DNA from: Planctomycetota bacterium
Lineage (GTDB): Bacteria > Planctomycetota > Phycisphaerae > Phycisphaerales > UBA1924
Assembly: GCA_963204725.1 (NCBI GenBank)
Contig: CAUJHH010000026.1
Coordinates: forward strand, 62,001-126,000
Length of the DNA stretch: 64,000 nt
Direction of reading: 5' to 3'
Part shown: positions 26,401 to 36,600 of the stretch, in pieces
Numbering within the stretch: the stretch's first letter is position 1
Layout: every line of letters begins with the position of its first letter
The notes under the pieces: generated by a model
Database searches by the model: none
What the model saw: the letters and a program-made list of their open reading frames with translations, nothing else
Told to the model about the DNA's origin: nothing
Made by a program: the position numbers and the translations under genes

Positions 26401-26616
26401 GACCGGGCCTATCGAATCGGACAGACCCGGACAGTCCATGTGCACAAGTTCGTGGTCGCGGGCACGCTCGAGGATCGAATCGACGAGATGATCGAGCAGA
26501 AGACCGAACTCGCGTCCAACATCATCGGCTCTGGTGAGCGCTGGCTGACCGAGCTGTCCACCGAACAGCTTCGTGACATTCTGACGCTCCGCCCGGACTC
26601 GGTGGGGGACGACTGA
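23410..26616 (+). CDS. SNF2-family DEAD/DEAH-box ATPase
   Basis: Double-stranded DNA translocase of the bacterial SNF2/RapA-like group, 1068 aa. The N-terminal 560 residues include the SNF2-associated domain ([30 protein letters not shown] near 475-505). The motor follows: DDMGLGKT at about 614-621, DEAQ at about 713-717 ([12 protein letters not shown]), [23 protein letters not shown], then the second RecA domain with [12 protein letters not shown] and [17 protein letters not shown] near 995-1010. All core helicase motifs look intact. SWIM zinc-finger proteins are the usual partners; one is encoded at 9552, not adjacent. The role is unknown but probably nucleoprotein remodelling or transcription recycling. 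Confidence 0.93.
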   Translation: [1068 protein letters not shown]

Positions 26617-26668
26617 CGATCGAAATACCGAACACACGCCGTCCTACGCCTGACGGTTCGGCTCGATG

Positions 26669-26697
26669 TTGCCACCTGTTCAGCACCCGCCTATCGT
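26669..26697 (+). promoter_or_regulatory. rpmB: rpmB promoter
   Basis: TTGCCA (26669-26674), a 17-bp spacer, then TATCGT (26692-26697), 29 bp before the rpmB ATG, with a GAGGT ribosome-binding site at 26716-26720. Confidence 0.65.
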
Positions 26698-26726
26698 CTT
26701 GGCCCTACTTCGATTGAGGTGATCCC

Positions 26727-27005
26727 ATGCCCGCCCAGTGCCACTATACCGGTAAGAAAGTTAGTTTCGGAATGCGTCGCGCGTGGCGCGGACAGGCCAT
26801 CAAGAAGGGCGGCTTCGGTCTGAAGCCCACCGGCATCACCCGGCGGAAGTTCCACCCCAACCTCCAGACGGTCGACGCCATCGTCGATGGGCGTCGCCAG
26901 AAGGTGACCGCATCGGCCAAGGCCATTCGCACCGGATTGGTCGTCAAGGCCCTCAAGCGGAAGTACGGCTACACCCGCCAGCAGAAGCTGTCGTCACAAG
27001 ACTGA
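26727..27005 (+). CDS. rpmB: 50S ribosomal protein bL28
   Basis: Large-subunit protein, 92 aa. The N-terminal pattern C-x-x-TGKKVSFG and the SFGMRRAWRGQAIKKGGFGLKPTGITRRKFHPNLQ run fit bL28. It is somewhat longer than the usual 62-78 aa, with a basic C-terminus (VVKALKRKYGY). It is a single-gene unit with its own promoter and terminator; rpmG is not adjacent. Only one N-terminal cysteine is seen, so a full zinc-binding site of the C+ type is not evident. Confidence 0.93.
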   Translation: MPAQCHYTGKKVSFGMRRAWRGQAIKKGGFGLKPTGITRRKFHPNLQTVDAIVDGRRQKVTASAKAIRTGLVVKALKRKYGYTRQQKLSSQD

Positions 27006-27035
27006 GCCGCGATCGAAATCCCAATCGGATATGAC

Positions 27036-27068
27036 ACGGGCCCGCGCGATGCGCTGGCCCGTTCTCGT
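27036..27068 (+). terminator. rpmB terminator
   Basis: Stem ACGGGCC/GGCCCGT (27036-27042 with 27056-27062), extended by an inner GCGC/GCGC pair across one mismatch, with loop GAT, followed by TCTCGTT. It starts about 30 nt after the rpmB stop. Confidence 0.7.
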
Positions 27069-27123
27069 TGGAGTCTCCATTCGGCCGATCACGGGCTAGA
27101 CTGATTCCAGCGAGGGCCGTTCC

Positions 27124-27648
27124 ATGCTCTGTCATTGCGGCGAACGCGAGGCCACAATCCACGAGGTCATCATTCGAGCCGGCAAGAAGGTGGAACGTCA
27201 CCTCTGCGAGGTCTGCGCCAAGCGCGCGGGAATGGACGTCGGTACGCCCGCGACGCCGGTCGTGGCGAAGGTCACCGTCGTGCAAGGGCCGACGTGCGAG
27301 ACGTGCGGCACTTCGATCGCTGAGTTCAAGCACACCGGCCTGCTCGGGTGCCCCGCCTGCTATCGCCGATTCGATATCCAACTCACCCCATTGCTGGAAC
27401 GGGCACATGAGGGTGGCACGCACCACGTCGGCAAAGGACCGAAGCGTCTGCTCGCGGCAATGGCCACGGAGGGCTCCCAGGAATCGCGGCTCGGCGATGC
27501 TGTCGAGCGGGCCGCACGCCTTGGTCTGCTTCGCCAGCAACTGGATGATGCCGTTCAGAATGAGCAGTACGAGCGGGCCGCGATGATCCGCGACGAGATC
27601 TCACGAGCCGCGGCCGGCGATGCGGCGCGACCGGAGCAGGAGCCATGA
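27124..27648 (+). CDS. mcsA: McsA-like zinc-finger and UVR-motif protein
   Basis: Activator or adaptor of the McsB protein-arginine kinase. The 174 aa protein has CxxC-type pairs typical of McsA: CHCGE at the start, CEVCAK near 32-37, CETCGTS near 58-64 and CPACYRRF near 76-83. The C-terminal UVR motif is LRQQLDDAVQNEQYERAAM, shared with UvrB and UvrC. In Bacillus, McsA binds zinc and stimulates McsB. The stop overlaps the mcsB ATG by 4 nt (ATGA). ctsR and clpC, the usual Firmicute neighbours, are not present. Confidence 0.88.
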   Translation: MLCHCGEREATIHEVIIRAGKKVERHLCEVCAKRAGMDVGTPATPVVAKVTVVQGPTCETCGTSIAEFKHTGLLGCPACYRRFDIQLTPLLERAHEGGTHHVGKGPKRLLAAMATEGSQESRLGDAVERAARLGLLRQQLDDAVQNEQYERAAMIRDEISRAAAGDAARPEQEP

Positions 27649-28751
27649 GCGCGCATCGCGACGGGCAGGTGCCCTTTCACGAGGCCAACACGGAGTGGCT
27701 GCGAGGGGAGGGACAGGCTTGCGATGTCGTGCTCTCGTCTCGCGTGAGGCTGGCGAGGAATCTCGCCGGGTTCCCCTTCATGCCGCGAGCGAGTCGCGCC
27801 GATCGACGCCAGATCCTCGATCTTTGCCGCCGTCGGATCGTGGAGATTCCGTCGCGAGAGCGGATTGCGTGGGTCGATCTCCACACGGCATCCACCGAGC
27901 AGCGCACGATCCTGGTTGAACGCCACCTGATCTCGAAGCAGCACGCCAGAGGGAAGCTGAACAGCGGCCAAGGCGGGCCGGACGAGCCCCGCGGAGTCGC
28001 GGTCGCCCAACAGTCCGAACGCCTCGCCATCATGATCAATGAGGAGGACCACCTCCGCATCCAGTCGCTGCGCAGCGGACTGGCTCTCGCCGAGGCGCTC
28101 GCGCTCGCCGATGAGGTCGACGACGCGATGGAATCCGTGCTGGACTACGCGTTCGACCGTCGCTTTGGATATCTCACCGCATGTCCCACCAACGTCGGCA
28201 CGGGCGTTCGCTTCTCCGTGATGCTGCACCTGCCTGGGCTGCGTCTGCGCAACGAGCTCGACAAGGTCAAACGAGCGGCCGCCGCGATGTCGCTTGCCGT
28301 CCGAGGGTTCTACGGCGAGGGTTCGAACGCGGTGGGCGATCTCTATCAGATCTCGAACCAGACCACACTCGGCAAGTCCGAGCAACTGCTGCTCCACGAA
28401 ATGCAAAGCGAGATCATCCCGCAGGTCATCGAGTATGAACGAGCTAGTCGCCGAATGCTCGTGACGAGGGGCGGCCCGGTGATCAAGGACCGCGTGCATC
28501 GCGCGCTCGGCGTGCTGACGCATGCACGCCTGCTTGCTGCCGAGGAATCCATGGACCTGCTCAGCACGCTGCGTCTGGGAATCGTGCTCGGCCTCATCGA
28601 AGGGATACCCGAGCGCGTCGCCAACGCACTCTTGCTTCTGGTGCAGCCGGGGCACCTGCAGCGAGCGACCGGGCGCCCGATGGATCAGGATCATCGGCGC
28701 GGAGCCAGGGCCGACCTCGTGCGGGCCGCTCTTTCACCCTTTCGTTCGTGA
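27645..28751 (+). CDS. mcsB: McsB-type protein-arginine kinase
   Basis: ATP:guanido phosphotransferase family kinase expected to phosphorylate arginine residues on proteins and so mark them for Clp proteolysis. The 368 aa protein has SSRVRLARNLAGFPF near 29-43, INEEDHLRIQSLRSG near 126-140 and the active-site segment CPTNVGTGVRFSVMLHLPGL near 183-202, with a Cys as in other guanido kinases. The C-terminal QDHRRGARADLVR resembles, imperfectly, the RDxxRA phospho-arginine site of Bacillus McsB. It is coupled by 4-nt overlaps to mcsA upstream and to comF downstream. Confidence 0.9.
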   Translation: MSAHRDGQVPFHEANTEWLRGEGQACDVVLSSRVRLARNLAGFPFMPRASRADRRQILDLCRRRIVEIPSRERIAWVDLHTASTEQRTILVERHLISKQHARGKLNSGQGGPDEPRGVAVAQQSERLAIMINEEDHLRIQSLRSGLALAEALALADEVDDAMESVLDYAFDRRFGYLTACPTNVGTGVRFSVMLHLPGLRLRNELDKVKRAAAAMSLAVRGFYGEGSNAVGDLYQISNQTTLGKSEQLLLHEMQSEIIPQVIEYERASRRMLVTRGGPVIKDRVHRALGVLTHARLLAAEESMDLLSTLRLGIVLGLIEGIPERVANALLLLVQPGHLQRATGRPMDQDHRRGARADLVRAALSPFRS

Positions 28752-29548
28752 GGCCCGGCGTGAAGCTCGACCGCCCCACAATGTCTCGATTGACAGCGGC
28801 GGCGGTCGAGATCGAGCGATCATGGCTCGGCTTTTCGTGTCCCCCACTTTCAGAGCGCCTTCGCATGAGCCCCTGGAGCCTCGAGGAGCGAGCCGCCGCA
28901 TGCGCCCGTTGCGGAGCCACGTCGGGTCCCAACGCCTCGGACGGCGAAGGCTGTGCCGCCTGCCGCGACCACAAGCTGCCGTGGGAACACTTCGTGCGTC
29001 TCGGCGAGTACGAGGGTGTCTTGGGTGAGATCGTTCGAGACATCAAGTTCAAACGATTCCGCACGCTCGGCCTGGCGATTGGACAATGTTTGGGAGACAG
29101 ACTCCTGACAGCATTCGAGTCGGCTTCGATCGATCCTCAAACCGTGTGGATCGTGCCCGTGCCCATGAGCCGGAGGCGATTCGTTGAACGGGGCGTTGAC
29201 CACACGGCTTGCATCGCGCGTGGCGCATCCAAGTCCTGTGGTGCGGCGTTTGCTCGGCTATTGGCGAGATCTCATGGATCTACGCAACTGGCGGTGGTCC
29301 CGAGCGATCGTTCTCGAAACGTCTCCGGGGTCTTCAGAGTGCGCAATCGGGTGGTGAGGAGGCCGCATCCCCGCTTGATCGTGGTGCTGGACGACGTCCG
29401 AACAACGGGCTCCACGCTCGCCGCGGCGTGTCGCGCAATCCGTAAGTCCTTTCCAAGGCAGCAGGTGCCCCTTGAAGGGCCGATCAGAATCTGGTCAGCA
29501 GCGGTGGCCGTCGCCTCGCTCTCCAACAGTCGCGGGCCTGGCTCTTGA
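28748..29548 (+). CDS. ComF-family phosphoribosyltransferase-like protein
   Basis: A 266 aa ComF/GntX-type protein. An N-terminal CxxC pair (CARCG near 51-55, CAAC near 68-71) suggests a zinc ribbon. The C-terminal half has a type I phosphoribosyltransferase fold with the PRPP loop VVLDDVRTTGSTL near 210-222 and the VPVPMSRRRFVERGVDH segment near 135-151. In naturally competent bacteria ComF is needed for DNA uptake processing; elsewhere the role is unclear. A ComEA-like protein is encoded at 37211. The GTG start overlaps the mcsB stop (GTGA), so it belongs to the mcsA-mcsB unit. Confidence 0.85.
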   Translation: MRPGVKLDRPTMSRLTAAAVEIERSWLGFSCPPLSERLRMSPWSLEERAAACARCGATSGPNASDGEGCAACRDHKLPWEHFVRLGEYEGVLGEIVRDIKFKRFRTLGLAIGQCLGDRLLTAFESASIDPQTVWIVPVPMSRRRFVERGVDHTACIARGASKSCGAAFARLLARSHGSTQLAVVPSDRSRNVSGVFRVRNRVVRRPHPRLIVVLDDVRTTGSTLAAACRAIRKSFPRQQVPLEGPIRIWSAAVAVASLSNSRGPGS

Positions 29549-29996
29549 GAATTCCGTCAAAGAATGAGCATGAAAACCATTGCGGCGGCTTGACCATGAA
29601 GAGGCAGGCGTTACCATCCCCCTCGCCGATTCGCTGAGGACCGGCACGAGACTGTTCCGACTCGTTGGAGCAGTTTCGACATCCTTGACAAGTGAACAGT
29701 TGGTCGATCGCGAGAATGTGCGGCGTCGTATTCCCATACACGCGGGAAGGCCTGGCAGGCCAACACGACGCCGGATCCTAGCTGTTGAAGGTCCTCACAG
29801 CCCTTCAACGCTGGCATTCTCGTGCAATAGCCCTCAAAAGCTAGAAAAGGAATGTCAGCAGAAATCGTCGATGTTTGCCGCATCGGCGTTGTGTGGCCCG
29901 CAAGGACCACGCAAGACCGGCCATCACGAGAGTGGTGGTTTGTTTGGATCAGCTTCTATTGAAGTCGACGCGTCGCAAGACGTGTTCAATGGCATT
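29549..29996 (+). other. 16S rRNA leader region
   Basis: No gene is supported in these 448 bp. Seen are TTGACA at 29685-29690 (no good -10 at 16-18 bp), a short hairpin GGCCT/AGGCC (29749-29761) and a hairpin GTTGAAGG/CCTTCAAC (29784-29791 with 29802-29809). The rRNA promoter is presumably here but could not be placed. Confidence 0.5.
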
Positions 29997-31485
<1,489 letters not shown>

Positions 31486-31633
31486 GATTTCCTTGGACCT
31501 GCCTTGCCTCTCGCTCAAAGAGCGAAGGATCGAAGAGCAATCTTCAGCAGGACAAGTCAGCACAATCTCGTCCGCTCACGCGGATATTCGTGCGGTGACG
31601 TACGAACAAGATCGACCAACTGCCACGATTACG

Positions 31634-31672
31634 CAACGCCCGGACCCTCGCGTCCGGGCGTTGTCATTTTTC
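31634..31672 (+). terminator. 16S rRNA transcription-unit terminator
   Basis: A 12-bp perfect stem (31634-31645 with 31652-31663; arm CAACGCCCGGAC) and 6-nt loop are followed by TCATTTTTC. It lies about 155 nt past the 16S 3' end, so the rRNA transcript appears to end here without reaching a 23S gene. Confidence 0.88.
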
Positions 31673-31797
31673 ATCCTTGATTCAACTGCGAATGACGCCC
31701 GCGTCCTGGCGACCGGGGCCAGGACACGCTCGCATCGGATGTTCGATTCCGGGGATCCGGCGTGTCACACCGTGATCGCTGCCAAAGGGACGCTTGC

Positions 31798-32517
31798 TCA
31801 GCCGCCGGACGGCGACTGCTTCATCCGCTTTTGATGGCGGATGATGTTCCCCGTGCTCAGGTAGACCACATCCTCCGCGATCGCGGCCATCAAGTCCCCC
31901 ACACGCTCAAGTTCGCGGCCGATGCGGTACATCAGCAATCCGTTCGCGGAACTCTCCGCAGAGCCATCCATGGTCTCCACGATCTCATCGAAGAGTCGCC
32001 GATGGATCTCATCGAGGACCTTGTCGCCCTCGACAATCTCTACGGCCCGCTCGGTGTCTTCATCCGCCACAGCCCTCAGCAGCACGTGGCACTGCGCAGG
32101 AACGCGATGGGCCAACTCTTCCAGCGATGTCGGCCACTTGGGGGGGATGCCGCCTCTGATGGCCAAGATGCTCTTGGCGATCGAACTGGCATGGTCTGCG
32201 ACCCGCTCGATGTCTTGATTGACCTTGAGAACGAATGCGATGACTCTGAAGTCCCGCGCCACCGGTTGCTGGAGCGTCAGGAGGCGGTAGCAAGCCGACT
32301 CGATGGCGATCTCCTCGCGGTCCACCCGGGTGTCCTTGGCGCGGACGGCCTCCGCCTCATCGCGATCCAGGATCCAGAGGGCCTCAATCGCGTGCTCCAG
32401 CATCCCGACCGCCACCATTGCCTCTCGGACCAGACGCAAGCGGATCCGCTGGAGTTGGCCATCGAAATCGTTCCGGGGAACGAACCCGCTCGGCTCCGGC
32501 ACACTTGGCTCGACCAT
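31798..32517 (-). CDS. phoU: Phosphate transport regulator PhoU
   Basis: Negative regulator linking the Pst phosphate transporter to PhoR/PhoB signalling. The 239 aa helical protein has two PhoU repeats with the metal-binding E(D)xxxD patterns: VNQDIERVADHASSIAKS near 99-116 and IGRELERVGDLMAAIAEDV near 200-218. Length is typical. No pst or phoBR genes adjoin it. It faces the 16S terminator and is divergent from the methyltransferase at 32704. The start is the first ATG; the first 15 residues are not conserved in the family and could be leader. Confidence 0.92.
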   Translation of the reverse strand: MVEPSVPEPSGFVPRNDFDGQLQRIRLRLVREAMVAVGMLEHAIEALWILDRDEAEAVRAKDTRVDREEIAIESACYRLLTLQQPVARDFRVIAFVLKVNQDIERVADHASSIAKSILAIRGGIPPKWPTSLEELAHRVPAQCHVLLRAVADEDTERAVEIVEGDKVLDEIHRRLFDEIVETMDGSAESSANGLLMYRIGRELERVGDLMAAIAEDVVYLSTGNIIRHQKRMKQSPSGG

Positions 32518-32703
32518 CTCGATTGGCTCCGATCACGGGCCGCCGTTCCGCGGCATCAGGGTGCACGGCTCGATGCAGTGCCGTTGGATGTTCATGATAG
32601 CGCAGGGCCTCGACGCCCCATTGGCGGCGACTGGGCGACCCGGACTCTTTGCGCAACGTTCACGCAACCCTTCCGACACTATGATCGGGCTGGTCATCGA
32701 GAC

Positions 32704-33693
32704 ATGAAGCACACCTTGAAACGCCTTATCCATCGGTTCTTTCGGCCCGCCCTCGCGGACGTGGTCGGCACGCTGGAGTCGCAGAATCAGGACATCGAGA
32801 CGATCCGGCGGTTGGTCGAGGCCCAAACCGCTCAGACCAAGCCCCGTGTCGGCGCCGTATGGCGAGGCGGTCTGAGCGGACGCGCAGAGCATCCCGACGG
32901 GACACCCGACGCGGCCCTTACACGCAAGTACCTCGAGGAACTTCGCTTCTGGATACGCATCGCTCGCGACCCGGAGCAATTTCCAAGTTGGACCGGGACG
33001 TTCCCGCACGTCTACGGCGGATGGCAGCAAGACCGCAACGACGAGCTCGCGGCCTGGCTGGACATGACGCCCGATGCGTACCGCTCGTGGTGCCATTCCA
33101 CTCGTGCCGTCGAGATCGGTTCCGGCCCGTACCCTTTCCTCGGTCGGCACAGATGGAAATGGTCGGTTGCGGTCGATCCGCTCGCCGCCGGGTACACGAC
33201 CGAGGGCCTGATTCCGGACGAGTGTGGCCACGTGGTGCTTCTCCCGACGACCGGAGAACATGTTCCACTCCCCGATTCATGCTGCGATCTTGTGGTGATC
33301 GAGAACTGCCTGGATCATGTGGATGACCCCGACATCGTTCTCCGAGAGCTTCATCGGCTGCTCCGTCCCGGGGGGCTCGTCTGGCTCCTCGTGGACCTGA
33401 TGGACTATCGAGACGAGATGCACCCCAACCCGTTCAATGAGCAACGCCTCCGAGATGCGCTCTCGGGCGCGGGGTTCGCCATCGTGAAAGTGCGCATCTC
33501 CACCGAGAACGCCTCGCACCCCGAAGCCCATGCGGAGTGCCGCGCACTTCTGGTGAGAGATCATCCCGATGGCCCCCGCCGGCAGCCGAAGCAGTGGGGT
33601 TCGGAGGTTGTTCCTGCGCTCGTCATGGACTCTTCGGGATCAAAGGGCCCGCAGCCGGTCACGCCTCCGGCCGCTTCGGCGACTGCTTCCTGA
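32704..33693 (+). CDS. SAM-dependent methyltransferase (type 11)
   Basis: A 329 aa protein. The methyltransferase domain (about residues 135-265) has motif I as AVEIGSGPYPFLGRH, the acidic VDPLAAGYTTEGL, then LPDSCCDLVVIENCLDHVDDPD and ELHRLLRPGGLVWLLVDL. The N-terminal 100 residues start with a basic amphipathic helix (MKHTLKRLIHRFFRP) and a predicted coiled coil, as in methyltransferases of glycan or surface-polymer pathways. A TATGAT -10-like element lies at 32680-32685. Its 3' end overlaps the 3' end of mfd by 35 bp on opposite strands. Substrate unknown. Confidence 0.75.
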   Translation: MKHTLKRLIHRFFRPALADVVGTLESQNQDIETIRRLVEAQTAQTKPRVGAVWRGGLSGRAEHPDGTPDAALTRKYLEELRFWIRIARDPEQFPSWTGTFPHVYGGWQQDRNDELAAWLDMTPDAYRSWCHSTRAVEIGSGPYPFLGRHRWKWSVAVDPLAAGYTTEGLIPDECGHVVLLPTTGEHVPLPDSCCDLVVIENCLDHVDDPDIVLRELHRLLRPGGLVWLLVDLMDYRDEMHPNPFNEQRLRDALSGAGFAIVKVRISTENASHPEAHAECRALLVRDHPDGPRRQPKQWGSEVVPALVMDSSGSKGPQPVTPPAASATAS

Positions 33694-36600
33694 CGGCCGC
33701 TCGATGCGTGTCCGCTGGTCGCTTCGCCACACTCCCGAATCCCGCCACTCGCTTGGGCATCGCCTGAGAAGCACTTGGAGCACAGGCCGCCTCTGCGTGG
33801 CCAAGCAGGCGTCGACGCAGCACCGCCAACAGCGTCTCAGCCTCCATGTACGCGGGTGGCGGCCGGTAGTAGACCTCCGAAAGAGAGTCCGTGGACTTTG
33901 GTGGCAGCGGCGTCACGGCACCCTGGATTCCCGCCAGCCTCGATGCCAATGCCGCCGGTTCTGGCGTTCGGAAGACCACGTCCTTCTCTCGGATCGTGAG
34001 TGTTCGCACGCCGAGCCCAGCCAAGGAGAGCCGGAGCGAGGCCAGATCCAACAGTCGCTCGACGGCCCGTGGTGGCTCGCCATACGCGTTCACAAGATCC
34101 TCGCGGACCTTGGTGAGTTCCTCATGGCTTGAGACGGTCGCGATGCGGCGGTAGATCTCCAGGCGTCTCTGGTCGGATGGCACATATGGCTTCGGAATCA
34201 GGCCGGCGATGCCGATCTCGATCGAGGTCGCGCTCACCGGTTCCGGCACCCTCTCGTTCTTGAGTCGCTTCACGGCCTCGTCGAGCAAGCGGCAGTACGT
34301 GTCGTACCCGACCGCCGCGATGTGCCCCGACTGCTCGGGGCCGAGAAGGTTGCCCGCGCCGCGGATCTCCAGATCTCGCATCGCGATCTTGAATCCGGCG
34401 CCGAGCATCGAATACTGCTCGATCGCCTTCAGTCGCTTCTGCGCCTTCTCCCGAACCGGCCTGTCGACCGGCAGCATGAGATAGCAGTACGCACGATGCT
34501 TGTACCGTCCGACGCGGCCCCGAAGCTGGTGGAGATCGGCAAGACCGAAGCGGTCGGCATCGAGAATGATCATGGTGTTTGCGGTCGGAATATCGATGCC
34601 CGACTCGATGATTGTCGTGCTGACGAGGATGTCGGCCTGGCGGCGCATGAAGGTCAGCATCACCTCCTCGAGTTCGTGGGGCTGCATCTGGCCGTGTCCG
34701 ACGACGATCCGCGCCTCGGGCACAAGCTTTCGGATGTCGTCGGCGACCGACCTGATGTTGTGCACGCGATTGTGAACGACGAAGATCTGCCCCTCTCGCC
34801 CGAGCTCTCGCGCGATCGCCTGGGTGATCCGGCGCTCGTTGTACGGGATCACTTCGGAGACAATCGCACGCCGATCCGCGGGCGGCGTCGTGAGACTTGA
34901 GATATCCCTGATCCCGAGCATCGCCATGTGGAGCGTGCGTGGGATGGGCGTCGCCGAGAGCGAGAGCACATCGGCCGTGAGTCTGAGGCGCAGCAGCCCC
35001 TCCTTGTGCTCGACGCCGAAGCGTTGCTCCTCGTCAACGACGACAAGCCCCAGATCCGAGAATCCGACGTCCTTCGAGAGCAGCCTGTGTGTGCCGATGA
35101 TGACATCAACCTGTCCCTTGCGCAGAGCCTCCAGCGTGCCCTTCTGTTCCGCGTCGGACTTGAATCGAGACAGGGACTCGACTCGGAACGGATACCCAGA
35201 AAACCGCGACCTGAAGGTGCGTTCGTGCTGCTCGGCAAGCACGGTCGTGGGCACAAGGACCGCGACCTGCTTGCCGAATTCGCACGCCTTGAACGCGGCC
35301 CGGATCGCCAGTTCGGTCTTGCCGAAGCCAACATCGCCACAGACGAGGCGATCCATCGGGCGCTCGGACTGCATGTCTCTCTTGATTGCGCTGAGCGACG
35401 AGAGCTGGTCTTCGGTCTCCTCGTACGGAAACTCGTCCTCGAACTCCTGCTGCCATGAGGTGTCCGCGGGATAGGCGATCCCGGGCATGTGCTCACGCGC
35501 CGCGCGGACACGGAGGAGCTCGGCCGCGAGGTCCTTCACAGACTCAGCAACGCGGTCTTTCTGGGCCTTCCAACGCGTGCCCCCGAGGGTGGAGAGTCTG
35601 GGCTTGCCGCCGAAGCCGCCGATGTACCGCTGGACGAGATCGATCTGTGAGATCGGCACGTGCAGCTTGGCTGAGCCGGCGAACTCGAGCGTGAGATACT
35701 CCTCCTGCTCCAGCGGCGCAAAGAGATCTCGCCCGGGAAGGGCACGGGCTTTCATCAGCTTCAGCCCCGAATAGCGGGCGATCCCGTGCTCCGCGTGCAC
35801 CACATAGTCGCCGGGAGCAAAGTCGAGGAACGTGTCCATCGCTCGCGTGGAGCGCACACGCCCGCTCGTTGCGCGTCGGACACCAAACCTGTGCAGGAGT
35901 TCGTGGTATGGCACCACGGCAAGACGAACCAAATCGTCGTCCAGTGTGAACCCGCGGTGCACGTATCCGACGTGCGGCTCCAGCCCCGCGCCCGGCGCGT
36001 GCGCCTCGATGAGTTCTTCGAGGCGAGACCGCTCGCCCTCGTTCTGGCACGCCACAATGACGCGCATGCCATCGCGCGACATCGCCGCCAACTCGGCGAG
36101 CCCATGCTCAACCTCCTTGGCAAGAGTCTGGAGGGGCCGGACGGGTAGTTCGCATCTCGCGTCGGCCTGCGATGCGCCAGCCGAGAACTGGTTGACCTCG
36201 GCGACGGCAAATCGTCGCTCGAGAGTCGCCAGCACGGCCGGAGGCCCGAACACTCCGTTCGAATCGGTCACGCGCTCGAAGTATCCTCGTCCTTGCTCCA
36301 CAACCTCGAGTGTTTCGGCGATGATCGCGACACTCTTCTCGGGCAGGAGCTGCAGAAACTGGGCTGTCCCCTCGTCGGTTCGAATGGCTTCCATCGATGC
36401 GCACACGAGCTCGACCGACAGGATCGCGCGATCGGAGCCCATGGTCTCAAGGTCGATCTCCGTGATTCGCTCGAGCTCATCGCCGAAAAAATCGAATCGG
36501 ACCCCTCCACCACCGGCACCCCTTGGTGTGCCATCTGCTCCGCCTGCAGCCCCGAGCGCCGGCACGAACACATCAACGATGCCGCCTCGAACCGCGTAGT

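Noticed and set aside
29685-29713. TTGACA as a full sigma70 promoter for the 16S gene
   Set aside because: At 16-18 bp spacing the -10 positions read GTCGAT-like or CGCGAG-like sequences without a TATAAT resemblance.
31493-31834. Open frame between the 16S gene and phoU
   Set aside because: It contains the rRNA terminator hairpin and overlaps the phoU 3' end; no coding signal.
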